The position numbers and the translations under genes are program-made. From NCBI GenBank assembly GCA_013112715.1, contig JABFGB010000025.1, positions 1 to 64,000 on the forward strand: DNA of 64,000 nucleotides, given 5' to 3'. The notes under the pieces were generated by a model, which was not told where the DNA came from, ran no database searches, and saw only the letters and a list, made by a program, of their open reading frames with translations. Positions within the stretch are counted from its first letter, which is position 1. The number at the start of each line of letters is the position of its first letter. Shown one piece after another: positions 41,361 to 50,020 of this stretch. This DNA comes from Chloroflexota bacterium. Its GTDB lineage: Bacteria > Chloroflexota > Anaerolineae > Aggregatilineales > J027.

Positions 41361-41442
41361 GCGAAAGGTGCGAAACGCGAAAGGTGCGAAATGTGGCCTT
41401 TCGCGTTTTTCGCATTTCGCCTATTTCGCGCAAGATGCGAAA
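41361..41442 (+). repeat. Phased GCGAAA/TTTCGC hexamer array with terminator hairpin
   Basis: GCGAAA occurs at 41361, 41370, 41377 and 41386, and TTTCGC at 41399, 41408, 41415 and 41424. Both halves use spacers of 3, 1 and 3 bases, around a 7-base centre (TGTGGCC); a ninth GCGAAA is at 41437. The inner part AAACGCGAAAGG (41373-41384)/CCTTTCGCGTTT (41397-41408) forms a strong hairpin followed by TT, so it can act as a terminator for the primase gene. Equal phasing on the two arms suggests protein-binding iterons as well. From 41443 to 41607 nothing is recognised. Confidence 0.8.
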
Positions 41443-41607
41443 CTTAGATGGAGTATAAAACTGGTTATCCTCATTACCGGTCAAAATAAAGTCTATTAGT
41501 GGTTGCGACTTGGCAGCATCCCGACGCAGGGCGTGGAGTTGCGTACGATAGCATCACACCATTACTCAGGTCGTTGAAAAATCGAAAGAGATGTAGTCCT
41601 AGTCTAT

Positions 41608-42174
41608 TCACTCGTCCTGCTGGCTAGCGGTCCGGGTCACTGTCGTGATAAGTTGGTCATAGATTTTCGCCATTTGGTGAGGAGCATACGGCATATCATG
41701 ATCCAGCCACCATTCGACAAGTAGCAATATTGAGCCAGCCATGTGATGGGCAACAATCTCGACGGGGATAATGCTGCTTTTGGTGGACTGCAATGGGCGG
41801 CAATTTCTCAAAATATTGGTGGCAATAGTATCTTGAACCCGCTTTCGGACTCGTGCTGTACCCTGACTGTTGAGTAGGATGCGATAAAGGGCACTATTCT
41901 CTTGGGCATGTTTGAAAATAAGATACCCTTCCGCATCCTGTAGACTTGGTTCACGGGTAAAGGCTTCCAGTTCTTGGATGACATCCTCTAATTTTTTGCC
42001 GAGCAATTCATCTTTATCTTTGTAATGGCGATAGAAGGTGGCATGACCAACATCAGCGCGGTTGGTGATGTCTTTGATCGTAATCGTATCGTAGCCTTTT
42101 TCGAGAATCAGCGACACAAGGGCATCCCCAAGCAACTGCTGGGTTCTTCGCACGCGACGGTCAGATTTGTCCAT
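41608..42174 (-). CDS. TetR-family repressor
   Basis: 188 residues. The N-terminal helix-turn-helix RRTQQLLGDALVSLILEKGY, then ITNRADVGHATFYRHYKDKD (the usual 'ia..Agvs.gtfY.hF.sKeeLl' pattern, residues 9-60) is diagnostic. The rest is the helical ligand-binding domain. It is divergent from the P450 gene, with two perfect palindromes in the 138-base gap, so it most likely represses the P450 and itself until a ligand binds. Confidence 0.9.
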   Translation of the reverse strand: MDKSDRRVRRTQQLLGDALVSLILEKGYDTITIKDITNRADVGHATFYRHYKDKDELLGKKLEDVIQELEAFTREPSLQDAEGYLIFKHAQENSALYRILLNSQGTARVRKRVQDTIATNILRNCRPLQSTKSSIIPVEIVAHHMAGSILLLVEWWLDHDMPYAPHQMAKIYDQLITTVTRTASQQDE

Positions 42175-42191
42175 GGGTATTCCTCATTCTG

Positions 42192-42283
42192 AGACACGTG
42201 TCTACAAAGAGACAGCCTCTTCTCATCGGTGGTTGAGTGATTGAGTTAACTCTTTATGATAGAGATTGTCTCTTTTGAGACAA
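42192..42283. promoter_or_regulatory. Two palindromic operators between tetR-type and P450 genes
   Basis: AGACACGTGTCT (42192-42203) is a perfect 12-bp palindrome near the TetR start. TTGTCTC-TTTT-GAGACAA (42266-42283) is an 18-bp palindrome 30 bases before the P450 start. They share GACAC/GAGAC-type half-sites and are the likely TetR-type binding sites. Confidence 0.65.
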
Positions 42284-42312
42284 ATTGTATCATAAACTGA
42301 GGATATTCAACC

Positions 42313-43698
42313 ATGCCACTACTGCAAACGACTCAAGCGAGCTATCCGCCCGGCCCGCCGCCTGTGGGCAAAAACCCGCTGACGCAACTCCGCTTTGGGC
42401 TGTATGTCACCAAAAACCCCCTTGGGGTAATGATGGACTGGTTCCAAACCTACGGGGATATGGTGCATCTTCAATTTGGGGATACCAACCACGTCTACCT
42501 TCTCTCCAATCCTACCCATATCCATGAAGTGCTGGTCGAAAAGGCGGATCAATTTCATAAAGCCGCCAAATATAAAGATGAACAGCGGGGACTGGCCCGC
42601 CTGCTCGGTAATGGCTTAATCACCAGTGATGGCGACTACTGGCGACAGCAGCGTAGACTGATGCAACCTGCTTTCCATGCCCGACGGATTGAGGGGTATG
42701 GCGTTGTCATGGTGAACTACACGCGGCAAATGCTGGATAGCTGGCGCGATGGTAGCAGCCTTGATGTGGCCGATGAAATGATGCACCTCACGCTCGCCAT
42801 TGTTGCCAGAACCATACTGGACACTGAACTGGCGGGTGACGCCGAGCAAATTGCGGAAGCCGTATCGGTTTTTCAGAACCTTGCCTTTGGCGTAGATATT
42901 TTTCCACTTTGGCTGCCAACCCCCGCGCATATTCGCCAATCAAGAGTTGAGAAAACGATGAGCCAGATCATCTCACGCTTGATTGCCGAACGACGGGCCT
43001 CCGCCGGGGATCGAGGCGACTTACTCTCAATGATGCTGTTGACAATCGATGAGGAAGGCAACGGCATGACTGACAGGCAAATCAGGGATGAGATGGTGAC
43101 GTTATTCCTTGCTGGACACGAAACAACCGCGAATGCCTTGAATTGGGCATGGTATCTGTTGGCCCAACACCCCGACATTGAGGCGAAATTGCACAGTGAA
43201 CTCGACGCTGTATTGCAGGGTAATCCACCGACCTTCGCTGACCTGAAGCGCTTGCCCTACACCGAGATGGTCATGAAAGAGGCCATGCGGTTATATCCTC
43301 CCGTGTGGAGTATGAGCCGCCAAGTGATTGAAGCGGTGGAAATTGGTGGCTACCCCATTGCTAAAGGGAGCGAAGTGAACATCATTACCTATGCCACACA
43401 CCATGATTCACGATGGTGGAGCGAACCAGAATGCTTCCTGCCAGAGCGGTTTAGTCCCCAACAGGAACAGCAGTTTCCCAAACTAGCTTATCTCCCCTTC
43501 AGTAGTGGGCCACGTGTCTGCATAGGCAACAGTTTTGCGATGGTCGAGGCTCAATTAATTCTGGCAACCATCGCCCAACGCTATCGCTTGGCGCTCACCG
43601 ATGGGTACAACACGCAGCCTGAAGCCTTAATTACGTTACGTCCGCAACATGGGCTGCCAATGAAGGTACAGCGACGAGAGCTACTGTTGAAGCCGTAA
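42313..43698 (+). CDS. Cytochrome P450
   Basis: 461 residues. I-helix oxygen-activation motif LAGHETTANALNWAW at about residue 270, ExxR in KEAMRLYPPVWSM at about 327, and heme-ligand motif FSSGPRVCIGNSFA at about 398 with the thiolate Cys. All canonical residues are present. No membrane anchor is visible, so it is soluble, of the bacterial fatty-acid/retinoid-like class by length. TGAGGA precedes the ATG. Substrate is unknown; control by the divergent TetR protein suggests response to a hydrophobic compound. Redox partners are not encoded nearby. Confidence 0.93.
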   Translation: MPLLQTTQASYPPGPPPVGKNPLTQLRFGLYVTKNPLGVMMDWFQTYGDMVHLQFGDTNHVYLLSNPTHIHEVLVEKADQFHKAAKYKDEQRGLARLLGNGLITSDGDYWRQQRRLMQPAFHARRIEGYGVVMVNYTRQMLDSWRDGSSLDVADEMMHLTLAIVARTILDTELAGDAEQIAEAVSVFQNLAFGVDIFPLWLPTPAHIRQSRVEKTMSQIISRLIAERRASAGDRGDLLSMMLLTIDEEGNGMTDRQIRDEMVTLFLAGHETTANALNWAWYLLAQHPDIEAKLHSELDAVLQGNPPTFADLKRLPYTEMVMKEAMRLYPPVWSMSRQVIEAVEIGGYPIAKGSEVNIITYATHHDSRWWSEPECFLPERFSPQQEQQFPKLAYLPFSSGPRVCIGNSFAMVEAQLILATIAQRYRLALTDGYNTQPEALITLRPQHGLPMKVQRRELLLKP

Positions 43699-43755
43699 CA
43701 TGCAATGCAATTTGTTTAAGGCATTAATCATTCAGCAAAAAATAAGTTCAATTGC

Positions 43756-44215
43756 TTGACAAGTCTATCAGGTTCAAAATGTCTTATTTTATGGAGCTAT
43801 AAAATATTGAAATATGACATGAACCACTGCGACTTCAAAACGACTTTGAATGAACAATTTGCCCGAATTACTGAAGTGGTTCATAATCCACATCATATCG
43901 AGCCTTTGGATGTACTCGCAAAGGCGAAATCAGCCTTGAGGAATTAGCCTAGCTGTCTATCGCTTCGCAGCACCTGATTGCCCTGCGCAACACCTTTTCG
44001 TCACCTCGCCGACCCGGCAGTATACGCCTACTGTACGCATCATAGCTGAACGCCAATTGGCCGAGGTTGACCGGATTGTGAACCTCTAGCTTGCCAATCG
44101 TGCCGCACTTGAGGCTGTACTATCCGAACGCCATGCCCATTTAGAAGAGTCGGGGTTGGTGATTTTGGATGTGTGTCTAGTGGCTGAATATACACAGGGG
44201 CACGAGCCGTGACCA
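43756..44215 (+). pseudogene. Decayed copy of the ArsR-rhodanese regulator and its promoter
   Basis: ATG 43819 opens MNHCDFKTTLNEQFARITEV, nearly identical to the intact gene at 46568 (MNHRDFKTALNEQFARIAKA). After about 42 codons the frame is lost, but later fragments still match: RQLAEVDRIVNL, a stop, LANRAALEAV, and VILDVCLVAEYTQGHEP, corresponding to AQLAEVNQLV, TNRAALEPI and VVLDVRPNPEYAQGHIP. The upstream TTGACA region (43756) also aligns with the intact promoter at 46504. This is a duplicated gene that has degraded by frameshifts and stops; the most central helix-turn-helix part is deleted. Confidence 0.75.
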
Positions 44216-44305
44216 TCAGACTCGTGCCGCACGCCAACTGGCTCACCGGGCAACCTATACGGAAAATACGCATAGCGAAGTACCTGATCGCAGTTTAGCG
44301 GGGTG

Positions 44306-44824
44306 TTACCCGCTTTTCCTTGAGAATAGGAAATTGTATATCATCGAAGGGATACAAACATCCATAGTCACTACTAAAATAGCCGTTCCTACGAGCATGT
44401 ATCCAAGCACGTATCCCCAAGTATTCAATCCAGCATAAAAAAGCCAAGTGGTAACCGCCAGCCAAACAACTGCCATGCCGCAGGCAAAATGGCCCTGCTT
44501 CGTGCGTAGTGGTATTTGCGGTTTATTAATCCAATAGCGTATCACATGGTTGTAAAGATAATCGAACGGATGACGAGGAAGGATGGCACCCATCAAAGCA
44601 ATAACCATTGCGCTGAACAATATTGTGGGACTGGTCAGCAGCAAACCAAGCACGGCAATGAAACCACATAAATAATACGCAAAGCGAATGCCGAATTTGA
44701 AAGACCCTAGCTCCGTGTCAGTGTATCCAATATAACCTTGTGTTTCAAGGCGTTGTCTAGCCGCAGGCGTGATAATACAGTTTTGATTTGTCATTTGATT
44801 TGTCATCCCTCGCGTGAATTGCAA
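44306..44824 (-). CDS. DUF4395 membrane protein
   Basis: Up to 172 residues. A leading MTNQMTNQ gives several possible starts (44824, 44806, 44794); GAGGG lies next to the middle one, so the true start is uncertain. Four hydrophobic segments are seen (about 48-66, 68-86, 112-130 and 135-155), with FKFGIRFAYYLCGF and LPRHPFDYLYNHVIRYW, typical of DUF4395. The family is often near thioredoxin or sulfur genes. Function is unknown. Confidence 0.75.
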   Translation of the reverse strand: MQFTRGMTNQMTNQNCIITPAARQRLETQGYIGYTDTELGSFKFGIRFAYYLCGFIAVLGLLLTSPTILFSAMVIALMGAILPRHPFDYLYNHVIRYWINKPQIPLRTKQGHFACGMAVVWLAVTTWLFYAGLNTWGYVLGYMLVGTAILVVTMDVCIPSMIYNFLFSRKSG

Positions 44825-44847
44825 ATAGTGTCGCTTGCTGCAAACTC

Positions 44848-44933
44848 TGATTGCTAGTCCTCACCCCCAATCTTCTCTCCGCAAAATAGGCAAGGGAAAT
44901 AGGGGGTGGGGAAGGTTCAGAAACTAGCAATCA
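44848..44933. repeat. REP/MITE-like inverted repeat
   Basis: TGATTGCTAGT (44848-44858) and ACTAGCAATCA (44923-44933) are perfect 11-bp terminal inverted repeats. Inside, CCTCACCCCC and GGGGGTGGGG form a second stem. No coding content. The C-rich/G-rich inner arms look like the REP-type hairpins common in Chloroflexota intergenic DNA. A related C-rich stretch is near 52340-52375. Confidence 0.55.
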
Positions 44934-44952
44934 TAGTGATAATGAGGCTGGT

Positions 44953-45234
44953 TTAGGCACTTTCGTAAATGCGAATGTCCGGGTTGTCCTGCAAGAGAGG
45001 TTTCAACTCACGCACCACATCTTCATTAAACAATGGGCTTTGAAGGTATGCTTTCGCATTATCGCTTGAATTGAAGCCATGCGTCACCTGAACGTCTTCA
45101 TCACGAATAAGCAAGTCCTTCGATTTTGCACCGAGGACTTGAGTGAGGAACGCTTGTTTGTACTTGGTGTACACCGCAGCGGCTTGAGGACGGTTGCTTG
45201 GAGCAATCCGCATAGTGATTTGAAGATAAACCAT
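44953..45234 (-). CDS. ABM-like small protein (ferredoxin-type fold)
   Basis: 93 residues. MVYLQITMRIAPSNRPQAAA, then VLGAKSKDLLIRDEDVQVTH and LQSPLFNEDVVRELKPLL, then DIRIYESA, resemble the beta-alpha-beta layout of the antibiotic biosynthesis monooxygenase (ABM) superfamily, with the strand-helix-strand order but no clear catalytic residue. A palindrome matching the P450 operator core lies upstream (45269-45286), so it may belong to the same TetR-controlled group. Confidence 0.6.
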   Translation of the reverse strand: MVYLQITMRIAPSNRPQAAAVYTKYKQAFLTQVLGAKSKDLLIRDEDVQVTHGFNSSDNAKAYLQSPLFNEDVVRELKPLLQDNPDIRIYESA

Positions 45235-45268
45235 ACCTGTTTTCCTTAGTCTTTATAGACGGTCATTT

Positions 45269-45286
45269 CTTGACACGTGTGTCAAG
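45269..45286. promoter_or_regulatory. Perfect 18-bp palindrome upstream of the ABM-like gene
   Basis: CTTGACAC-GT-GTGTCAAG. The core GACACGTGTGTC resembles the AGACACGTGTCT palindrome of the TetR-type region at 42192. It also holds a TTGACA-like -35. The 205 bases from here to the LysR gene show no other gene. Confidence 0.55.
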
Positions 45287-45491
45287 TTATGCTTCACTAT
45301 AAGGGACGGTTTATTTATAGTCCAATTGTATTATTGACATCAATTGATAGCTTAAAGCTATTAATTCAAACGCTCAGGCCTGCATAGACTGGGGCAAAGA
45401 AAAGTTTAAGCGGAAAGAAGATCGAATACGATTTATGGAAATTTTCTCTCAAACTGCGATATGCCAAAGTTGAAATGATGGGACATGAGAT

Positions 45492-46415
45492 ATGAACTTA
45501 AACCAACTTCTTTATGTCCGAGCTGTTGTCGAAACAGGTTCTTTCACGAGGGCCGCTGACCAGTGTTTTGTTAGCCAACCTACCCTTTCAATTGCGATTT
45601 CGCAGTTGGAAGATGAACTTGGGGGTCAATTGTTTGCACGAACAACACGCAAGGTCAGCCTAACCCCATTTGGTCAATATCTTTTGCCAAGCATACTGGA
45701 TGTAGTGAACGCCCAAGCAGTCTTGATGAAGCAAGCTGAAGTGTTTTTGCATCCTAAAACGACGCTTATTCGTATTGGAACATCACCCTTGATTGATTCG
45801 CATTTCCTCGCCTTGATCTGTGAATCATTCAAACAATTATATCCCAGCGTAGAATTGATCTTGCGTGAGATGAATGTGACGGATCTTCATCGGATGCTTG
45901 AGGAGGATCAACTCGATTTTGTCTTTGGTGTAGCAACTGCCAAACAGCCACAATGGGAAAATCTGCCACTGTATCGTGAATCATTGTTATTTTTACCAAA
46001 CATGAGGCGCTCAGAAGGAAATAATTTAAGCGACTCAGTCTTCCTAAAAGATATTGCCGACGAGACTTTTGTGATGGTGCCCGATACGTGTGGCTTGACA
46101 AGAGCGACACAAGCTATTTTTCGTAGCCATCGCCTCAAATTACGCAAGTACGCTGGAGAGGCTTTGAGCTATCAGGTGCTCGAAGAGTGGGCAAAATTAG
46201 GCGTAGGAGCGGCTATCTTGCCCCGGTCAAAAATATCTACTGAAAACCAGTCGGCTTTATACATCAAAGAGAGATCAGGGCAGTCACTGATGCTCTCTTA
46301 TGAAGCCGTCTGGATGTACTCGGAGAACCCCTCACCGCCCTTGCAAGCCTTCGCAAAGCACTTGCGAGATATCATACCCACCCTAAGTACAGGGTTGGTC
46401 GAGATTGCTGAGTAG
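45492..46415 (+). CDS. LysR-family transcriptional regulator
   Basis: 307 residues. N-terminal helix-turn-helix MNLNQLLYVRAVVETGSFTR, AADQCFVSQPTLSIAISQLE and GGQLFARTTRKVSLTPFGQ are the standard LysR signature (residues 1-65), followed by a substrate-binding domain (90-295). The style, with a DQLDFVFGVATAKQ segment, resembles OxyR/CysB-type sensors. The target is unknown: genes on either side are divergent or distant. Possible ligands include redox or sulfur compounds, given the neighbourhood. Confidence 0.9.
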   Translation: MNLNQLLYVRAVVETGSFTRAADQCFVSQPTLSIAISQLEDELGGQLFARTTRKVSLTPFGQYLLPSILDVVNAQAVLMKQAEVFLHPKTTLIRIGTSPLIDSHFLALICESFKQLYPSVELILREMNVTDLHRMLEEDQLDFVFGVATAKQPQWENLPLYRESLLFLPNMRRSEGNNLSDSVFLKDIADETFVMVPDTCGLTRATQAIFRSHRLKLRKYAGEALSYQVLEEWAKLGVGAAILPRSKISTENQSALYIKERSGQSLMLSYEAVWMYSENPSPPLQAFAKHLRDIIPTLSTGLVEIAE

Positions 46416-46503
46416 GCTGCGCCAAACTCGTTCAATAGCCCAATCATTTAGTCTGATGTCGTGATCTTAATTGCTAGAGCGAATTAGTTAGAGCAACTGC
46501 GGC

Positions 46504-46560
46504 TTGACAAACTCATCCAGTTTCCAGTACAATATTCTATAATTCTATAGAATAATGGAA
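46504..46560 (+). promoter_or_regulatory. Promoter and operator of the ArsR-rhodanese operon
   Basis: TTGACA (46504-46509) and TACAAT (46528-46533) are spaced by 18 bases. Just downstream is ATTCTATAGAAT (46542-46553), a perfect palindrome nested in ATATTC...GAATAT, the 12-2-12 style of ArsR operators. The encoded ArsR-type protein probably represses its own operon here. Confidence 0.65.
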
Positions 46561-46567
46561 TATAATA

Positions 46568-47233
46568 ATGAACCACCGCGATTTCAAAACAGCCTTAAAC
46601 GAACAATTTGCCCGTATCGCTAAGGCAGTAGCTAACCCACACCGCATTGAGATACTGGACATCCTCGCCCAAGGGGAACGCAGTGTCGAAGAAATAGCCA
46701 AGGAAGCGGCGCTGACGATTGGGAATACTTCCCAGCATTTACAGGGATTACGCGAATCACGCCTGATTGCGTCCCGCAAACAGGGGCTACACGTTTACTA
46801 TCGGTTGACTGACCCCTCCGTGTTTCGCCTCATTCAAATCATCCGCGAGATCGCCCAAGCGCAGTTAGCTGAAGTCAACCAGTTGGTCGAGAGTTACTTC
46901 ACCAATCGCGCTGCCCTAGAGCCAATCACACTCCACGAACTCTACGCACGCCTCGATGAGCCAGATTTGGTGGTGCTGGATGTGCGCCCTAACCCTGAGT
47001 ATGCCCAAGGACACATTCCGGGAGCGCGTTCCATTCCCATTAACGAACTCGAACAGCGTCTCGGTGAACTCGCCCCAGAGCAAGAAATTGTCGCCTACTG
47101 TCGCGGGCCTTACTGTGTCTTTGCTGATGAAGCCGTCGAACTTCTCAGCGCACATGGTTATCAAGTACAACGACTGCAAGAGGGTTATCCCGACTGGCTA
47201 CTGGCCCTATTACCCACTGAAGCTAACAAATGA
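46568..47233 (+). CDS. ArsR-type regulator fused to a rhodanese domain
   Basis: 221 residues. The N-terminal winged helix (residues 5-95) has NPHRIEILDILAQGERSVEE and GNTSQHLQGLRESRLIASRK. The C-terminal rhodanese domain has DLVVLDVRPNPEYAQGHIPG at about 135 and the catalytic loop VAYCRGPYCVFADEAVELL at about 178 with active Cys. This is the sulfur-sensing ArsR-rhodanese design, in which a persulfide on the rhodanese Cys could modify DNA binding. It heads an operon with a persulfide-dioxygenase-like enzyme. A decayed copy lies at 43756. Confidence 0.88.
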   Translation: MNHRDFKTALNEQFARIAKAVANPHRIEILDILAQGERSVEEIAKEAALTIGNTSQHLQGLRESRLIASRKQGLHVYYRLTDPSVFRLIQIIREIAQAQLAEVNQLVESYFTNRAALEPITLHELYARLDEPDLVVLDVRPNPEYAQGHIPGARSIPINELEQRLGELAPEQEIVAYCRGPYCVFADEAVELLSAHGYQVQRLQEGYPDWLLALLPTEANK

Positions 47234-47246
47234 ATTGGAGACTGCC

Positions 47247-48002
47247 ATGATTTTTCGTCAAATTCTACATCCACAAACAGGCTGTGCTTCGTATCTTTTC
47301 GGTTGCACAGGTAAGGCTAAACTCGCCGTCGTTGATCCGCATCGTGAGCATATTGAGGATTACCTTGCCCTTGCTCAACAAGCCAATTCTCCGATTGTGG
47401 CAATTTTTGAAACACATGTCCAAGCCGATCATCTATCAGGAGCGCAAACTCTAGCTGCTCAGACAGGGGCGACGATTTATTTACATGAGTCAGCCCAAGT
47501 CAACTTTCCGTTCAGCCGTCTGCGCGATGGGGATAGGATCGAGTTGGGCAATGATTATGTCCAAGTGCTGCATACCCCCGGCCACTCCCCTGACAGTGTG
47601 TGTTTGGTGGTGGGGGATAAGGTTCGTACTGAAACTCCTTGGTTTGCCTTGACAGGGGACACCTTGTTTGTAGGCGATGTGGGTCGCCCTGATTTGCATG
47701 GTGAGAACCACACGACTGCGTTCGCCGAGCAGCTTTATGACAGTGTGTTTAACAAACTACTTCAACTAGAGGACACCTTAGAAGTGTATCCTAGCCACTT
47801 TGCTGGATCAGCTTGTGGGCGGGCCATGAGTGGCAAACCGAGTTCCACGATTGGCTTTGAACGACGGTTCAATCCGGCGCTGCAATATCATGACCGTGAA
47901 GCATTTGTTACCTTTGTGCAGCAGAATCAGACACCTGCACCTGCTGAGTTTGCGACGATCCGACAGGCGAACCTTAATGCACAAATCGGTGAAACCTCCT
48001 GA
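47247..48002 (+). CDS. Metallo-hydrolase, persulfide dioxygenase-like
   Basis: 251 residues from ATG 47247 (GGAG upstream). Metal ligands: FETHVQADHLSGA (H-x-Q-A-D-H form, about residue 57), HTPGHSPDSVCLVV (about 110), LTGDTLFVGDVGRPDL (about 140) and YPSHFAGSACG near 182. The metal-binding pattern THVQADH and the GRPDL signature are typical of ETHE1-like persulfide dioxygenases. These oxidise glutathione persulfide or related sulfane sulfur. It follows the ArsR-rhodanese regulator by 13 bases, consistent with sulfane-sulfur detoxification. Confidence 0.85.
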   Translation: MIFRQILHPQTGCASYLFGCTGKAKLAVVDPHREHIEDYLALAQQANSPIVAIFETHVQADHLSGAQTLAAQTGATIYLHESAQVNFPFSRLRDGDRIELGNDYVQVLHTPGHSPDSVCLVVGDKVRTETPWFALTGDTLFVGDVGRPDLHGENHTTAFAEQLYDSVFNKLLQLEDTLEVYPSHFAGSACGRAMSGKPSSTIGFERRFNPALQYHDREAFVTFVQQNQTPAPAEFATIRQANLNAQIGETS

Positions 48003-48067
48003 TAAACCCGACTACTTGTAAGTGGGGATGGATGCGAAAGAGTCTTGGCAGATAAACTGGGGAGCCT

Positions 48068-48643
48068 ATGAAAGTCCGTGAAAGCGGTATGCCTGAGGAA
48101 GCCTATTGGGAGAGTTTCTTTGATGCCGATGCCACCCTGCAAATACTCTTCAACACCAGTGGGTTGATGGGCCATCTCGTCGAATTTGGGTGTGGTTATG
48201 GCACTTTCACTCTGTCAGCCGCACGGCACAGCCAAGGAGTTGTCACTGCATTGGACATTGAGCCACTGCTGGTGGAGCATGTCCAGCGGAAGGCCGAGGT
48301 TTTGGGATTGTCCAACGTACAAGGCGAGATCAGAGATTTTGTCGCTAATGGGAGCGGATTGGAAAGCGGTACCCAAGATCACGCACTGATTTTCAACCTA
48401 CTGCATCTAGAACAACCCATTTTATTGTTGCAAGAAGCCCGCCGCGTATTGCGCGAAGGGGGAATGCTTTTTGTCATGCACTGGCGTAGCGACATTCCGA
48501 CCCCACGTGGCCCTTCTCTTACCATACGTCCACGCCCGGAACAGTGTCAAGAGTGGCTGGAAGAGGCTGGCTTTCAGCAAATTGAATGGGTCAATTTGGA
48601 GGCCTGCTGCCCCTATCATTATGGACTAATGGCAAGGCGCTAA
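48068..48643 (+). CDS. Class I SAM-dependent methyltransferase
   Basis: 191 residues. Motif I is LVEFGCGYGTFTLSAARHSQ at about residue 38, motif II-like ALDIEPLLVEHVQR at about 63, and a further ALIFNLLHLEQPILLLQEAR at about 107. It is of the UbiE/Methyltransf_11 type; a Cys-His end (CCPYHYGLMA) is notable. The third gene of the ArsR-rhodanese operon. Substrate is unknown; a thiol or metalloid is possible from context. Confidence 0.8.
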   Translation: MKVRESGMPEEAYWESFFDADATLQILFNTSGLMGHLVEFGCGYGTFTLSAARHSQGVVTALDIEPLLVEHVQRKAEVLGLSNVQGEIRDFVANGSGLESGTQDHALIFNLLHLEQPILLLQEARRVLREGGMLFVMHWRSDIPTPRGPSLTIRPRPEQCQEWLEEAGFQQIEWVNLEACCPYHYGLMARR

Positions 48644-48717
48644 TTCCTTCAACATAGCACAAGTAAATCCACAAATTTCATGGTAGGGGCGACCCCTTCT
48701 AGTATCCGAAAGGGATT

Positions 48718-50013
48718 ATGAATACCCAATCTATCCGACTTGGACTGCGGGCCAACTGGCAACAATTTGCCCTACTGGTGTTGGTCAATGCTTTTGTGGG
48801 GGCGATGGTGGGCTTGGAGCGCACCCTCGTCCCTCAGATTGCGGCTGAGGAATTTGACCTTGCCTCGGTGAGTGTCACCTTATCTTTCATCATCAGCTTT
48901 GGCATCGTGAAGGCGCTGACCAACCTTTTTGCCGGACGCAATGCGGATCGTTGGGGACGCAAACCCCTTTTAGTTGCAGGATGGCTGATTGGCTTACCCG
49001 TACCATTGTTGGTGATGGTTGCACCTCGTTGGGAATGGATTATCTTTGCCAACGTACTGCTGGGCGTCAACCAAGGACTCTGTTGGTCAACGGCTGTCAT
49101 TATGAAAATAGACCTTGTAGGGAAAGCCGGGCGTGGCCTAGCGATGGGGCTAAACGAATTCGCAGGTTATCTCGCAATGGCCCTCTCCACAGTGACCAGT
49201 GGCTGGATTGCGTCCCAAACCGCCTTACGCCCGTACCCTTTCTATATGGGGATTGTCTTTGTGGTGAGTGGGTTACTCATCACTTTATTTTGGGTACATG
49301 AAACCATAGGGCATGTTCAGCACGAAGCTATCCACTCGTCCACAGCATCCGAAAGCTGGGGTTTTGGCAAGATTTTCCGACAAGTCAGTTGGCAAGATAA
49401 AACCTTTTTTAGTCTTTCCCAAGGCGGCTTGGTCAACAACCTGAATGATGTCGTTATTTGGGGCTTGCTGCCCCTTTTAGCATTACAAAAAGACCTCCAA
49501 GTCGAGCAAGCCGCTACCATCGGTGGAGTCTACTTGGCGGTCTGGGGGAGTAGTCAACTATTGACTGGCCCATTAAGTGACCGTCTGGGCCGTAAACCCC
49601 TTATCACAGGCGGTTTACTGCTTCAATCAGCAGGTATTTTGCTGTTGGCATTGGTCACGGATTATGTCGGTTGGCTCATCGCGGCAGGAATCATGGGGAT
49701 TGGCACTGGCATGGTCTACCCAACACTGCTGGCGGCGGTCAGTGATGTAGCGAGTCCACTCTGGCGTGCCTCAGCACTGGGGGTCTATAGGCTTTGGCGG
49801 GATAGTGGGTATGCCTTTGGGGCACTCTTTGGGGGCATTTTAGCTGATTTGTTCACCCTGCAAGTGGCGGTAGTTGCTGTTGGGTTGCTCACCCTAGCCT
49901 CTAGCTTTATCACGATGGTTCTATTGTCAGAAACGCTTCCTCATTTACCCATATCCTTACCTGAACCCGATAAGAGATCACATGATGCCTCTCTGTCCCA
50001 TCCCATTGCTTAG
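48718..50013 (+). CDS. MFS transporter
   Basis: 431 residues with twelve hydrophobic segments. MFS signature GRNADRWGRKPLLVAG at about residue 75 and again GPLSDRLGRKPLITGG at about 280 (the 'G-x-L-a-D-r-x-G-R-k' loop after helices 2 and 8). AAAGGG precedes the ATG. Last gene of the ArsR-rhodanese operon, likely an exporter of a sulfur or metalloid compound. Close in style to drug/metabolite exporters. Confidence 0.88.
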   Translation: MNTQSIRLGLRANWQQFALLVLVNAFVGAMVGLERTLVPQIAAEEFDLASVSVTLSFIISFGIVKALTNLFAGRNADRWGRKPLLVAGWLIGLPVPLLVMVAPRWEWIIFANVLLGVNQGLCWSTAVIMKIDLVGKAGRGLAMGLNEFAGYLAMALSTVTSGWIASQTALRPYPFYMGIVFVVSGLLITLFWVHETIGHVQHEAIHSSTASESWGFGKIFRQVSWQDKTFFSLSQGGLVNNLNDVVIWGLLPLLALQKDLQVEQAATIGGVYLAVWGSSQLLTGPLSDRLGRKPLITGGLLLQSAGILLLALVTDYVGWLIAAGIMGIGTGMVYPTLLAAVSDVASPLWRASALGVYRLWRDSGYAFGALFGGILADLFTLQVAVVAVGLLTLASSFITMVLLSETLPHLPISLPEPDKRSHDASLSHPIA

Positions 50014-50020
50014 TCATAAG

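Noticed and set aside
41361..41442. CRISPR-like repeat cluster
   Set aside because: Units are 6 bases with 1-3 base spacers; iteron/terminator structure, not CRISPR. No CRISPR array or cas gene is in the window.
41443..41607. tRNA-type attachment site for the element
   Set aside because: No tRNA-like cloverleaf and no direct repeat matching a left end, which is outside the window.
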